Part shown: positions 17,978 through 27,114 of the stretch, in pieces
Numbering within the stretch: the stretch's first letter is position 1
Layout: every line of letters begins with the position of its first letter
Source: Echinicola jeungdonensis
GTDB lineage: Bacteria > Bacteroidota > Bacteroidia > Cytophagales > Cyclobacteriaceae
Direction: 5' to 3'
Assembly (NCBI RefSeq): GCF_030409905.1
Contig: NZ_JAUFQT010000001.1
Coordinates: 124,001-188,000 of the forward strand
DNA: 64,000 nt
Made by a program: the position numbers and the translations under genes
Notes under the pieces: model-generated
Told to the model about the DNA's origin: nothing
The model's input: the letters and a program-made list of their open reading frames with translations, nothing else
Database searches by the model: none

Positions 17978-19558
17978 ATGAAATACCTAATTCTTTTCCT
18001 TGGTCTCTGGATGAGCTCCACTATTGTATGGGGACAAAATCAGACGGTTACCATTTACAATCCAGACTCAACCTTGGTGGCAATGGGTGTGATGAAAGAA
18101 TGTAAAATGAATGGGTTATGGAAATTTATTGACCCGGCAACCAACAGGCTAATTCAAAAAGGAAGTTATGAAGAAGGGGAAAAGGAAGGCACTTGGACTT
18201 CCTATTACCCCAATAATAAAAAGTTTGTAGAAGCCGAATACAAGGACAATAAATTAAATGGTGCATTTAAGCGATATGACAGGGATGGTTTTTTGGTTAT
18301 GGAGAAAGTCTTCAAGGACAGCATAAGCATTGGGGATTATAAAGAATATTATGGTAGTGCGGACCAACCTGATTATGTCAATCCAAAACAGATCAAGCAG
18401 GAAGGGCAATTCAATGATGGAAAAAAAACTGGTGAATGGCTTTCCTATTATCAAAATGGCCAGCTGGCCATCAAAAAAACCTACAAAGAAGACGTGCTTG
18501 ACGGCCCATACCTGGAATATTCTCCCTATGGGCAATTAATGGTGGAAACAACTTATAAAAACGGGGAACCCCATGGTTATTTTAAGCGCTATGCTTCTAA
18601 TAACCTAGAAGAAGAAACCGGAGAATATAAGAATGGAGAAAAAGTCGGAAAATGGGTCACTTATTTCCCCGAAACCCGGATTATTTCTTCTGAGAAAGAA
18701 TACGATAAAAACGGAAACCGCACCGGTACCTGGAAATATTATTATGAAAACAGACGGATTGCTCGCATAGAGCGGTATGAAAATGATATTCCAGTGGGGA
18801 CTTGGGAAGAATTTTTCCCTGACAAATCCTTGTCCAAAAGGAAGACCTATGAACTGGGAGTACCAGTTGGGGACTATGTGGAATACCATGAAAATGGAAA
18901 CCTATCCGTAAAAGGGAAATACGAAGCCGGGATGAAATCCGGGCTTTGGAAAAACTTCTATCCAGATGGCCAATTATACTCAGTTGGCGAATATAAAAAT
19001 GGGGTAAAATCAGGCCTTTGGAAATATTTTAACAAAATAGGAATCCTTATTGCTGAAGGAGAATACCAGTTGGGTTCCGAGCACGGACAATGGTTCTATT
19101 ATTACGATGGGGGGCAACTCAAGTCAGTGGGAAGTTATTTCTTTGGTTTTGAAGATGGTCCATGGGGACTGTTTTACGACAATGAACAGCTTACCCAGGA
19201 AGAGACTTGGGACAACGGCCGTTTAATGGAAGTGGGGCCCTATTATAATTATAATGGTACTGACACCCTTCCAAAGGGGACATTAGAAAAAGGCATGGGA
19301 ACCCGCATTACTTATTATATCGATGGGACCAAAGAATCAGAAGGGAATTACGAATTTGGCAGACCCCAAGGGGAATGGACTTATTACCATGATAATGGCA
19401 ATATTGCCTCTCAGGGTACTATGGAAGGTGGGCAAAAGGAAGGAAGATGGAGGTATTATAGCCGTTCGGGAAAACTTAACGATATCATGACCTTTGAGGA
19501 TGGAGAATTGGAACCAGACACCCTTCCTGAACCGGATTTACCCTTTCAGAATTTTTGA
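17978..19558 (+). CDS. Secreted MORN-variant repeat protein (YwqK-like)
   Basis: The 526-residue protein has a signal peptide (MKYLILFLGLWMSSTIVWG, probable cleavage before QNQ) and then nearly only short repeats of about 20-25 residues with a G-x-W-x-x-(Y/F)-(Y/F)-x-N-G-x-L pattern, for example GKWVTYFPETR, GTWKYYYENRR, GLWKNFYPDGQL, GQWFYYYDGGQL and GRWRYYSRSGKL. About sixteen such units can be counted. This is the MORN_2 type of beta-hairpin repeat, found in Bacteroidota YwqK 'antitoxin' annotations; no toxin partner lies nearby, so that label is doubtful. It is probably periplasmic or surface-exposed, serving as a scaffold. Flanked by spacers on both sides. Confidence 0.88.
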   Translation: MKYLILFLGLWMSSTIVWGQNQTVTIYNPDSTLVAMGVMKECKMNGLWKFIDPATNRLIQKGSYEEGEKEGTWTSYYPNNKKFVEAEYKDNKLNGAFKRYDRDGFLVMEKVFKDSISIGDYKEYYGSADQPDYVNPKQIKQEGQFNDGKKTGEWLSYYQNGQLAIKKTYKEDVLDGPYLEYSPYGQLMVETTYKNGEPHGYFKRYASNNLEEETGEYKNGEKVGKWVTYFPETRIISSEKEYDKNGNRTGTWKYYYENRRIARIERYENDIPVGTWEEFFPDKSLSKRKTYELGVPVGDYVEYHENGNLSVKGKYEAGMKSGLWKNFYPDGQLYSVGEYKNGVKSGLWKYFNKIGILIAEGEYQLGSEHGQWFYYYDGGQLKSVGSYFFGFEDGPWGLFYDNEQLTQEETWDNGRLMEVGPYYNYNGTDTLPKGTLEKGMGTRITYYIDGTKESEGNYEFGRPQGEWTYYHDNGNIASQGTMEGGQKEGRWRYYSRSGKLNDIMTFEDGELEPDTLPEPDLPFQNF

Positions 19559-19807
19559 CTCCATTAAAAACCACCTAAAGATTAGGCCTATGGAGTTTTG
19601 ATTGGTGTTAATTGATGAGATGAGAGAAATGAGATATTATAAATTACAAACCTTTATACATTTCACTTTCCAAATCATCCCTTACCCATATACAAGAACT
19701 CTTATATTTCCCAGATAATGCTTTCGATTCAACTAAAAGAAAAATAGCCGCTACAAATAATAAATTTTCCAAATTGAATTTGTAAAAACCTTTTAACCAG
19801 CTATACT

Positions 19808-22120
19808 ATGGAGTCTAAGGTAGAACAATCTTTTTTGAAGAATTCAGGTGATTCTCCAGGAAATACCCAAATTCCCTATTTATTGGTCAATAATTTTCCC
19901 AAACTAGGACTTTTGACAGCCTGTCGTTTTTTGGAATGGGTAGCCGAAAACCCTGAAGGAGTCATTAGTTTGCCTACTGGCAAAACACCTGAATTTTTCA
20001 TTAAATGGACCCGTCATCTTCTTGAAAACTGGAATTCCCCAAAGGTTAAAGTTCTCTTGGGTCGATATGGCCTTGAAGGGTTGAAAAAACCAGATATGAG
20101 AGGTTTACAGTTTGTTCAGATTGATGAATTTTATCCCATCCCCTCCCGTCAACACAACAGTTTTTTTCAATATGTACAAAAATATTACATCCAGGGTTTT
20201 GGTCTTGACTACCAAAAAGCCCAGTTGATCAATGGGGATGAAATCAAGCTACATCAAGGTAAGTCTTTTAATGAAGTATTCCCTGAATACCAAATTGACC
20301 TCTCACTTCGTCACAGGGAAGCAAGGAACAAACAGGAAGAAATTGAACAACTATCCATTTTTCTGATAGACCAGTGGTGCAGTGAGTATGAACATAAAAT
20401 CAGGGAAAAAGGGGGAATTGGATTCTTTTTGGGAGGAATTGGGCCTGATGGGCATATAGCTTTTAATATAAGAGGATCTGATGCCTATTCCACCACAAGG
20501 CTAACTGCCACCAATTTTGAAACCCAGGCAGTGGCTGCTGGTGATTTGGGTGGCATGGAAGTCTCCTCCAACAGGTTAGTGATCACTATCGGATTGGGCA
20601 GCATATTGTACAATCCTTCTACCACTGCCATCATAATGGCAGCAGGTGAAGCCAAAGCCCCTATTGTAAAAGCCTCTTTGGAAAATCCTGTTACCAATAT
20701 ATACCCTGCAACTATCCTCCAAAATCTTAAGAATGCCCGCTTTTACCTTACTCAAGGGGCTGCCTCCCTTCTGGAAGATCAGGTTTTTTCTTTTTACAAA
20801 AACGGAAATTGGACTCTTGAAAAAACAGAAAAAGCAGTCCTTTCCCTTTGCCAGGAGCAAAATAAATACGCAAAGAATCTTGAGATTAGAGATTTGGAAA
20901 CTGGAGAATTCACCCGGTTAATCCCTCATCTTTCGGAAGATAAGGTGGAAACGGTCATAAAAAGTACCATTCAAAAACTCCAACGAGGCCTTCAACAGGA
21001 AGAAAATGAAGTTTTGCTACATACAGGCCCTCACCATGACGATATTTCCCTGGGCTTGCTCCCCCATATCACTCACCAACTGCAACAAAACAGTAATAAA
21101 ACCCACTTTGCCATTTTGACCAGCGGTTTTACCGCCGTCACTAATGCTTTTGTAAAAGAAATCCTTTTTCATATTCAAAAACTCATCCAGGAAAACAAAA
21201 TCCAAATGTTACAATATGATGATTTTTTTTCTAAGGGATTTCAATCCAAAACCGATAAGGACGTATACCATTACCTGACCCATGTTGCTTCGGATAATCA
21301 GGAGGAACAAATTCGTGGTTTATGCCATCGTATGGTACGGGCATTGGTGGAGATTTTCCAGGTAAAAAATAAATCCCAACTCCTAGATAGTATTGAGCGG
21401 ATGATGGAAATCCTGAACAATTCCTATGATGGGGAAAAAAACCCACCAACAGTTCAGCAGTTTAAGGGGCAGATCAGGGAATTTGAAGAAGAATTGGTTT
21501 GGGCCCATTTTGGAGTAAAAGTAAAAAATGTCCATCATTTGAGATTGGGCTTTTATACTGGGGATATTTTTACTGCTCAGCCTGAAAAAAAGAGAGATGT
21601 AGCACCGATTGTAAATTTATTTCGGAAAATAAACCCCACCAAAATCAGTTTGACCATGGATCCGGAAGGAAGCGGTCCAGATACCCATTACAAGGTACTT
21701 CAGGCTATTGCAGAGGCATTAAGGGAGTGGAAAAAGGAAAAAGACCTAGGACATTTGAGGATTATTGGATATAGAAATGTCTGGCATCATTTTGAACCTT
21801 CAGAAGCCAATGTTATCGTACCGGTATCATTGGGAGACCTGGATGTAATGGAAAATTCATTTTCCCATTGTTATCGGAGCCAGGTTAACGCGTCCTTCCC
21901 AAGCTATGCTCACCATGGGAAATTCAGCACCTTGGCCAAAAAAATCTGGGTAAACCAGCTCAAAGATATCCAGTTGCTTTTGGGTAAGGATTATTTTTAC
22001 CAACATGAAAGCCCCAGGGTAAGGGCAAGCCATGGATTGATTTTTTTCAAGGACATGGATGTCGATGAATTTCTCATCCATGCCAGGAAGTTAGAAGAGT
22101 CGATAGAGGGGATGGCGTAG
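19808..22120 (+). CDS. Glucosamine-6-phosphate deaminase-like / PIG-L deacetylase-like fusion
   Basis: The 770-residue protein has two halves. Residues about 30-330 are a NagB/6-phosphogluconolactonase-type sugar isomerase: VISLPTGKTPEFFIKW, FVQIDEFYPI, and GGIGPDGHIAFNIRGSD near residues 208-225. Residues about 400-650 are a PIG-L/LmbE deacetylase-like domain: LLHTGPHHDDISLGLLPH near 402-418 (the metal-binding HxDD site), and LTMDPEGSGPDTHYKVLQA near 615-633. The NagB half would convert glucosamine-6-P to fructose-6-P and ammonia, and the second half could remove N-acetyl groups, so the fusion may couple deacetylation and deamination. This fusion architecture is known in Bacteroidota. It has an insertion-rich NagB half, so exact substrate is uncertain. 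Confidence 0.9.
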   Translation: MESKVEQSFLKNSGDSPGNTQIPYLLVNNFPKLGLLTACRFLEWVAENPEGVISLPTGKTPEFFIKWTRHLLENWNSPKVKVLLGRYGLEGLKKPDMRGLQFVQIDEFYPIPSRQHNSFFQYVQKYYIQGFGLDYQKAQLINGDEIKLHQGKSFNEVFPEYQIDLSLRHREARNKQEEIEQLSIFLIDQWCSEYEHKIREKGGIGFFLGGIGPDGHIAFNIRGSDAYSTTRLTATNFETQAVAAGDLGGMEVSSNRLVITIGLGSILYNPSTTAIIMAAGEAKAPIVKASLENPVTNIYPATILQNLKNARFYLTQGAASLLEDQVFSFYKNGNWTLEKTEKAVLSLCQEQNKYAKNLEIRDLETGEFTRLIPHLSEDKVETVIKSTIQKLQRGLQQEENEVLLHTGPHHDDISLGLLPHITHQLQQNSNKTHFAILTSGFTAVTNAFVKEILFHIQKLIQENKIQMLQYDDFFSKGFQSKTDKDVYHYLTHVASDNQEEQIRGLCHRMVRALVEIFQVKNKSQLLDSIERMMEILNNSYDGEKNPPTVQQFKGQIREFEEELVWAHFGVKVKNVHHLRLGFYTGDIFTAQPEKKRDVAPIVNLFRKINPTKISLTMDPEGSGPDTHYKVLQAIAEALREWKKEKDLGHLRIIGYRNVWHHFEPSEANVIVPVSLGDLDVMENSFSHCYRSQVNASFPSYAHHGKFSTLAKKIWVNQLKDIQLLLGKDYFYQHESPRVRASHGLIFFKDMDVDEFLIHARKLEESIEGMA

Positions 22121-22516
22121 ATTGAAAGATATTAAAAATCCATAATTAAGGAATTGCAGATGCTTAGAAAGTTGAAAGATTTTATTGTTGAAAGGTTGAC
22201 AAAAAACTAAATTTCATTGGACATTAATGTCCTAAAAATACAGCCTAACTTCAAATAGGGCGAATACTCCCAGCTAAGGTAACCCGGGCAGTCCCCTTTT
22301 TTAGCAGCTTTACAGGTATTACTGTCCCCCTTTCCGCAAAAGTCCAAACCATCTAAAATTCTAAAAAACTAAGCCTTTTCCTTTCAGTGACAATATCCAG
22401 GGTTGTAAATCCTGGTTTGTTAGGGTTTCGGGATTTCAAATTTAAAAAAGCTCCTTATTGGGTAATAGCCCTTTAATTGGGCCTAAATCACCATTGAGGT
22501 CACCCCCAAAAAAAAA
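22121..22516. other. Intergenic, no gene seen
   Basis: About 400 bp between the convergent NagB-like and cupin genes. It contains several stop-rich frames, a CCCGGG-bearing stretch near 22280 and no recognisable gene, RNA or repeat. Confidence 0.5.
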
Positions 22517-22534
22517 GCCTCCTTTTTAGGAGGC
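22517..22534 (-). terminator. Rho-independent terminator after cupin gene
   Basis: Perfect stem GCCTCC (22517-22522) with GGAGGC (22529-22534), loop TTTTTA, preceded on the plus strand by an A-run that becomes a T-run on the minus strand. 20 bp beyond the stop at 22555. Confidence 0.85.
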
Positions 22535-22554
22535 TTAATCATTTTTATATCTAA

Positions 22555-23067
22555 TTAAGTTCTTTGGAAATCATCCTGTACCCTGACAATATCCTCTTCA
22601 TTGGAAGGGTTATCAGGGTCGGTGTGCATCCAGATTTCTGCGACCACACCCCAATTGTCTAAACCGACTAATCGATGCCTTTCTCCCTGGGCCAATTCCA
22701 CTACTTCACCCAATACCAGGTTTTCAAGTTTTCCCTCTTCGTCTGTTGGGCTGGTAATAACTCCTCCTTCTCCACCTACCAATTTCCAGATTTCTGCCCT
22801 TCTGTGATGGTATTGCCAGGAAAGTCGCTTTCCTGGAGCAACCAATAGGATCTTGGGACTAAGCTTTTGCTTTAATTGTGCTTCAGAAAATTCCACACTT
22901 GAAAAAAACTGGGATCTGAATTTCCCAATTTGGCTTTCATCAATCACAAAAAAGCCTCCCCAAGGTCGTTCCCTGTCTTCTGCGGCCACTATATATTCAT
23001 TGAAATCCAACCATTCTTTGATCTGGTTGAAAATCTCTGCTTTAGTAGCACTTTTTTCTATTTTCAT
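22555..23067 (-). CDS. Cupin, mannose-6-phosphate isomerase type II-like
   Basis: The 170-residue protein has a cupin fold with metal-binding residues in WQYHHRRAEIWKLVGGEGGV (two His and a Glu) and a second His in GERHRLVGLDNW. The ending EIWMHTDPDNPSNEEDIVRVQDDF is characteristic of mannose-6-phosphate isomerase type II / GDP-mannose pyrophosphorylase C-terminal cupins (the SEEDIVRxxDxYGR motif). PWGGFFVIDE near residue 40 recalls the PWG motif of sugar-nucleotide cupins. It probably acts on a phosphosugar; exact substrate unknown. It is upstream of the ROK kinase gene only in the sense of map order: both are on the minus strand, with the kinase first by 250 bp. Confidence 0.8.
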   Translation of the reverse strand: MKIEKSATKAEIFNQIKEWLDFNEYIVAAEDRERPWGGFFVIDESQIGKFRSQFFSSVEFSEAQLKQKLSPKILLVAPGKRLSWQYHHRRAEIWKLVGGEGGVITSPTDEEGKLENLVLGEVVELAQGERHRLVGLDNWGVVAEIWMHTDPDNPSNEEDIVRVQDDFQRT

Positions 23068-23317
23068 ATATCATTAGGTTTAATGGTTATTTCTTAATCA
23101 AAATTAAAAATACTAAAACATTATTCCTTATGCGGAATCGTTTTATTCAACCTGAAAATCAAATTAAATAATGAATTCGCCCAATTTGAAATTATTTTGC
23201 ATTTCATCAACGGAGATATTCATCCAAAATTATATTTCATCTGAGTTCATTATCTACCCTTACATTTTATAAAAAAAAATTCAGAAAGATTAATTCCCCC
23301 CTTTTTCAAGGCTTTAT

Positions 23318-24181
23318 TTAAAATGCCCAACAGTGGGCTGCTCCCATTAATGCGGCTTTTTCCCCTAGCTCTGAAATTTTTACAGGAACAGATATCCCCT
23401 TTTGATTTAGCTTTTCCTCGAGAAAAGGCAAAAAAATGTGAGCTGCTTTGCAAATATTTCCTCCGAGGAGGATAATTTCGGGGTGATCTTTTGAAATAAT
23501 CTTTTCTAAAAACTCTGCAAGGCTTTGACCAAACTCGCGTCCTAAATCCTTAACAACACCCTGATTTTCATTGTCCTCTATTATTTCTTTAACCCCTTTA
23601 ATACTTTTCCCTGTCCTTTCCTTATAATTTTGGGTAAACCATCTTGTGGAAATATAATCTTCCAGAATTTTCCCACGGAATGGGCTGGACCAGAGCGCTG
23701 CATCTTTGGCAAAGCCACCTGAATAGCGTGAACTTCCCAAGCCTGTCCCCAAGGTTAAACCAATAGCTTTTTTGACACCAATACCAACTCCACAACAAAC
23801 CTCTCCCTGTAAAAAACAAGCAGCATCATTTTCAAACCGAATCTGACCCTCAGAAATACCCAATGACTTTGCAAGAAGAGATTTAACATTGACTCCATAA
23901 AGTTCTTTAAATTTCCCCTGGTCAATAATCCATGAAATTCCCCCAGCATAATCAAAAGGTCCCGGCATGGCAATTCCTATTTGAAAATTCGGGTCACTTT
24001 TTTTCTGGACCTCTCTTATACAATTAGTCCAGGCATCGAGAATCAACTCTTTTCCCCCCTTACTATCCACCTTTTTTCGGACAATGGTATTTTCTTCCAT
24101 GCTGTGAGTAGCAAGGTTCACCACACCTGCAGTGATATGCGATCCTCCAATATCAACACCTATTACTTTTTTTTCATCCAT
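23318..24181 (-). CDS. ROK-family sugar kinase
   Basis: The 287-residue protein has the ROK ATP site IGVDIGGSHITAGVV near residues 6-20, the phosphate-binding VVVGIAMPGPFDYAGG-type turn (IGIAMPGPFDYAGG), catalytic Asp in FENDAACFLQGE, and LTLGTGLGSSRYSGG plus a final ILLGGNICKAAHIF. It phosphorylates a hexose or amino sugar with ATP in the cytosol. The Cys-rich zinc-binding CxCGxxGCxE signature of classical ROK proteins is missing, and CFLQGEVCCGVGIG is found instead, so it belongs to the zinc-free subgroup. Neighbouring mannosidase remnant, LacI regulator and cupin suggest mannose or glucose as substrate. It overlaps no neighbour. Confidence 0.88.
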   Translation of the reverse strand: MDEKKVIGVDIGGSHITAGVVNLATHSMEENTIVRKKVDSKGGKELILDAWTNCIREVQKKSDPNFQIGIAMPGPFDYAGGISWIIDQGKFKELYGVNVKSLLAKSLGISEGQIRFENDAACFLQGEVCCGVGIGVKKAIGLTLGTGLGSSRYSGGFAKDAALWSSPFRGKILEDYISTRWFTQNYKERTGKSIKGVKEIIEDNENQGVVKDLGREFGQSLAEFLEKIISKDHPEIILLGGNICKAAHIFLPFLEEKLNQKGISVPVKISELGEKAALMGAAHCWAF

Positions 24182-24269
24182 CTTTCAACTCATCCCAGTC
24201 ATTGGTTGGTTATTATCCTCTTCATAATCCTTTTGCCTTTACAGAAGTTAATTAAGAAAGCTATATAAA

Positions 24270-24923
24270 TTAACTATTTTCCATTTTTTGATGCTGCTTT
24301 ACTTTTAAATCCATGATTTGGATATTATTCTTCATTGGATAGTGAAAAAGGGAAATTTTCCTGTTTCGTTCCCTATTCCTATTAGGTGAATTCCCCATTG
24401 TAACATCCAAAACGGCCCCCTTCATCAATTGTTTATGGCTCAACCAATTTTTGGAATAGTTTTCACCATTGATCTCCAGCCTGTTGATATATTGATTTTC
24501 GGCACTGTTATTTGGTGCATTGATCAACACATCCTTTCCATTTTCAAGATGAAGGGTCATCTTTTTGAAAAGTGGAGTTCCCAAAACATATTGATCAGTG
24601 CCTGGACAAACTGGATAAAAACCCATTGCTGAAAAGACATATCAAGCCGATGTCTGTCCATTATCTTCATCTCCACATTAACCATAACCATTGTTTCCCT
24701 TATCCAATATTGGGCTTTCCAGGGCGGTCCTGCATAATTATACAAATAAATCATATGCTGTATTGGTTGGTTCCTATGGGCATATTGGCCCATATTGGGG
24801 ATTTGTATTTTCCTAATTTCATGGATCACACCCCCAATAGTAGCTTTCATCAAAAATTGGGGCTTGGGAAAAAACTTTTTCCAATTGTTCCAAAAAGACA
24901 CTCTTTCCTCCCATCAAGTCAGG
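24270..24923 (-). pseudogene. GH92 alpha-mannosidase remnant with several lesions
   Basis: Only about 215 codons remain of a family that is normally about 750 residues. Minus-strand pieces match the GH92 C-terminal domain: DLMGGKSVFLEQLEKVFSQA (about 24923-24864), GQYAHRNQPIQHMIYLYNYAG in another frame, GDEDNGQTSA followed by a stop, then YVFSAMGFYPVCPGTDQYV and TLHLENGKDVL. Between GDEDNGQTSA and YVFSAMG the conserved Trp codon TGG is TGA (plus-strand 24642-24644). At least two further frame changes separate the pieces. The 5' edge coincides with a REP-like sequence. It lies between the ROK kinase and LacI genes, consistent with a decayed mannan-use cluster. It cannot make an active enzyme. 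Confidence 0.85.
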
Positions 24924-25044
24924 AGGAGTTGAATTTGATGATGGATGGATTAATACCATTTGCCAATATGGGAAACATAAAGGGTACCCAATCCCCTCAT
25001 GAAAATCTTTTGATTTGAGACATTAAATAATTTCACCCATCACC

Positions 25045-26070
25045 CTAACTTCCTGAAGACTGCCTTTCTTTGAGGGAAGCTGGCAATACCACTTTGTAAT
25101 CCTGTCCATTTTCTTCCTTATTGTTGATCAGATTAAACATAATCTTTATGAGATTTTGGGCTATTTCCTCCTTAGGCTGCACAATACTGGTTACAGATGG
25201 AGTACTGAATTTAAAAAATTCATTATCATCAAAAGCTATGACAGCTAGGTCTTCAGGAATTTTCACCTTCAACTCCTTCAAAATCTGCATTCCCTTCATT
25301 GCAAGATAGTTGGTTGCAAAGAACACGGCCTCCAAGTCTTTATTTTGGGTAAAATAATCCTTCATTGCCTTTTCGGCCTCCTCAGAAGTATAAGAATCAA
25401 ATGGAATCTTTAAAATTCTTTCTTTGATGCCCTCATTTTTGCACATCTCTTCATAAGCCGCTTTTCGTTCATGCATTTGGGACTGCTCAGAGTCGAGGGT
25501 AATAAATCCAATTTGTTTTCTTCCTTTATTCAAAAACAGATCAAGCCCAAGCTTGGTCCCTTGGAAATTGTCAATTACCACATGACTGCAATCCACTTCC
25601 GGCATTACCCTATCAAAAAGTATCAAAGGGTTTTTATCATTGGAAAGTTCTTCGATAAATTTGGAATCCATCCCCATTGGAGGGGTTAAGATGTATCCAT
25701 CTACCTGCAAATCCCTGAACATCCGGATCAATCCTGTAGTTTTTTCCGCATCATTATTGGTACTGCAATAAATGATTTTGTAACCATCAGTAAAGGCCCT
25801 GTCCTCAATCAACTTAGCAATGGTGGCAAAAAACGGATTGGAAATATCCTCCACCATAAATACAATAATATTGGATTTCCCGGTGCGAAGGCTTTTGGCC
25901 AACTGACTGGGCTGGTATCCAATTTCCTTTACATAATTCCGGACCTTATCAATCAATTTCTGGCTGATCCTGTTTTCTTCTGCTTTTCCATTCAAAACAA
26001 AGGAAACCGTGGTGACTGAAATATTTAAGGCTTTGGCAATAGCTTTAATAGAATGTTTCTTTTTTTGCAT
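25045..26070 (-). CDS. LacI-family transcriptional regulator
   Basis: The 341-residue protein has a LacI helix-turn-helix at residues about 8-30 (IKAIAKALNISVTTVSFVLNGK), hinge helix region YQPSQLAKSLRTGKSN, and a periplasmic-binding-protein-like sugar-binding core: IIVFMVEDISNPFFATIAK, VDGYILTPP, VIDNFQGTKLGLDLFLNKG, AVIAFDDNEFFKFSTPSVTSIVQP. It would bind an operator and a sugar effector. Adjacent on the same strand is the GH92 remnant and then the ROK kinase, so mannose-type sugars are plausible effectors; that is inference. Residues 1-8 are very Lys-rich (MQKKKHS). No operator is assigned. Confidence 0.92.
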   Translation of the reverse strand: MQKKKHSIKAIAKALNISVTTVSFVLNGKAEENRISQKLIDKVRNYVKEIGYQPSQLAKSLRTGKSNIIVFMVEDISNPFFATIAKLIEDRAFTDGYKIIYCSTNNDAEKTTGLIRMFRDLQVDGYILTPPMGMDSKFIEELSNDKNPLILFDRVMPEVDCSHVVIDNFQGTKLGLDLFLNKGRKQIGFITLDSEQSQMHERKAAYEEMCKNEGIKERILKIPFDSYTSEEAEKAMKDYFTQNKDLEAVFFATNYLAMKGMQILKELKVKIPEDLAVIAFDDNEFFKFSTPSVTSIVQPKEEIAQNLIKIMFNLINNKEENGQDYKVVLPASLKERQSSGS

Positions 26071-26482
26071 AATGGGCTATCAGCTTAAAAAGCAATGCTT
26101 TTGAATCCAAAGAATATTTTAAATTCAAATATAATTTATTTTGTTCAGATCTTCACTAATAAGGCCCTTCTCCTAACGGCTAAATCGCTTTAAATAAGGA
26201 AGTAATTTCGATTTTAAATTTTATTAAATCAAAGCTTACATTCCCAATTTCAAAATATAATTAGCTTTCTATCTAATTGACAATCAAAATAATTAAAGTA
26301 TTTTGATTAAAAATAATGGGGCAACCTTTACCGTTCCAATTTGGAATTTCCCTCCATAAGGATCAATATGGCTGGGAGGTTTCTTAAAGAAAATTGTACC
26401 CCATAATAAAGGGAATACTTTTTTAAGTAAAAATTATAGATCAACTCCTAAAGGAATTGGCAGAAACTTTCCATTATAACTT

Positions 26483-26530
26483 CCCCTGGATTGGACCCGG
26501 GGTTATTACTATTGAATCCTTAAAAAGCTT
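26483..26530 (+). repeat. Degenerate REP-like palindrome
   Basis: CCCCTGG...CCCGGGG followed by TTATTACTATTGAATCCTT and AAAAAGCTT recalls the CCCCGGG / GAAGCC...GGCTTC order of the arrays near 30 kb, with many changes. Confidence 0.45.
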
Positions 26531-26700
26531 ACTTTCCAGATGTTTACCATTCCCTTTATTTATTTATATATTCGGTTTTCCTGTTTTTCAGTCAAAAAAT
26601 ATTGAAAGTGGGATAATGGCTTTTTGATCAAATGGGAAAATCCTAGTATTAAAACATACCTAAGCCCCGGAAAAAAAATAAAAGTATCTCACAAGGATTC

Positions 26701-26794
26701 TCAAGCCTGCAGGGCTTGAAAAAAAATAACCCTTGGATACTCCCAGGGAAAACATGATATCCGCTCCTCCTACCCAACTCAAAAGGAGTTGAAC
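26701..26794 (-). repeat. REP-like triple palindrome
   Basis: Three hairpins in order: CAAGCC/GGCTTG at 26702-26718, CCCTTGG...CCCAGGG near 26730-26748 and CAACTC...GAGTTG near 26775-26792. The same order and orientation occur at 30820-30906, next to the RAYT gene. Confidence 0.6.
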
Positions 26795-26995
26795 TTGATG
26801 GTGGGAAAATACATCTCTATAGCATTTCAGTGAAAACTTTTAGGGTTCACAGGTATTGTAAGTGGTAAAAACCTCCAGTTATAAGAAGAAATAAAATTTT
26901 AAACCCCTTATTATCAGTTATTTGACAAATAAACAAAAAAATTGGAATGATTTTGGTTTAATTCTTTATAGATAATTACTTATGGTATTAAATTC

Positions 26996-27024
26996 TTTGT
27001 AATCAGAATTAAATTTTAGATTTG
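26996..27024 (+). promoter_or_regulatory. Candidate Bacteroidota promoter for DUF6600-like gene
   Basis: TTTG at 26996-26999 and TAGATTTG (TAnnTTTG consensus) at 27017-27024, 17 bases apart (consensus spacing is about 19-21), about 90 bp upstream of the ATG. Spacing is short, so this is tentative. Confidence 0.4.
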
Positions 27025-27114
27025 TGGGTTTTCGACAAAACATTTATGCTAAAATGAAAAATCTGAACCTACCTGGGATTATCCCGTAAGTACAGTGAAA
27101 ACTAAACCACTTGT

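Larger units (their letters stand above)
26071..27114. other. 1-kb intergenic region with decayed REP-like palindromes
   Basis: No gene is visible. It contains a degenerate REP module near 26483-26530, a fuller inverted-orientation module at 26701-26794, and a candidate promoter just before the DUF6600-like gene. The module types are described in the repeat entries. Confidence 0.6.

Noticed and set aside
24572..25018. Plus-strand open frame opposite the GH92 remnant
   Set aside because: The GH92 signature is on the minus strand; the plus-strand frame has no features of its own.
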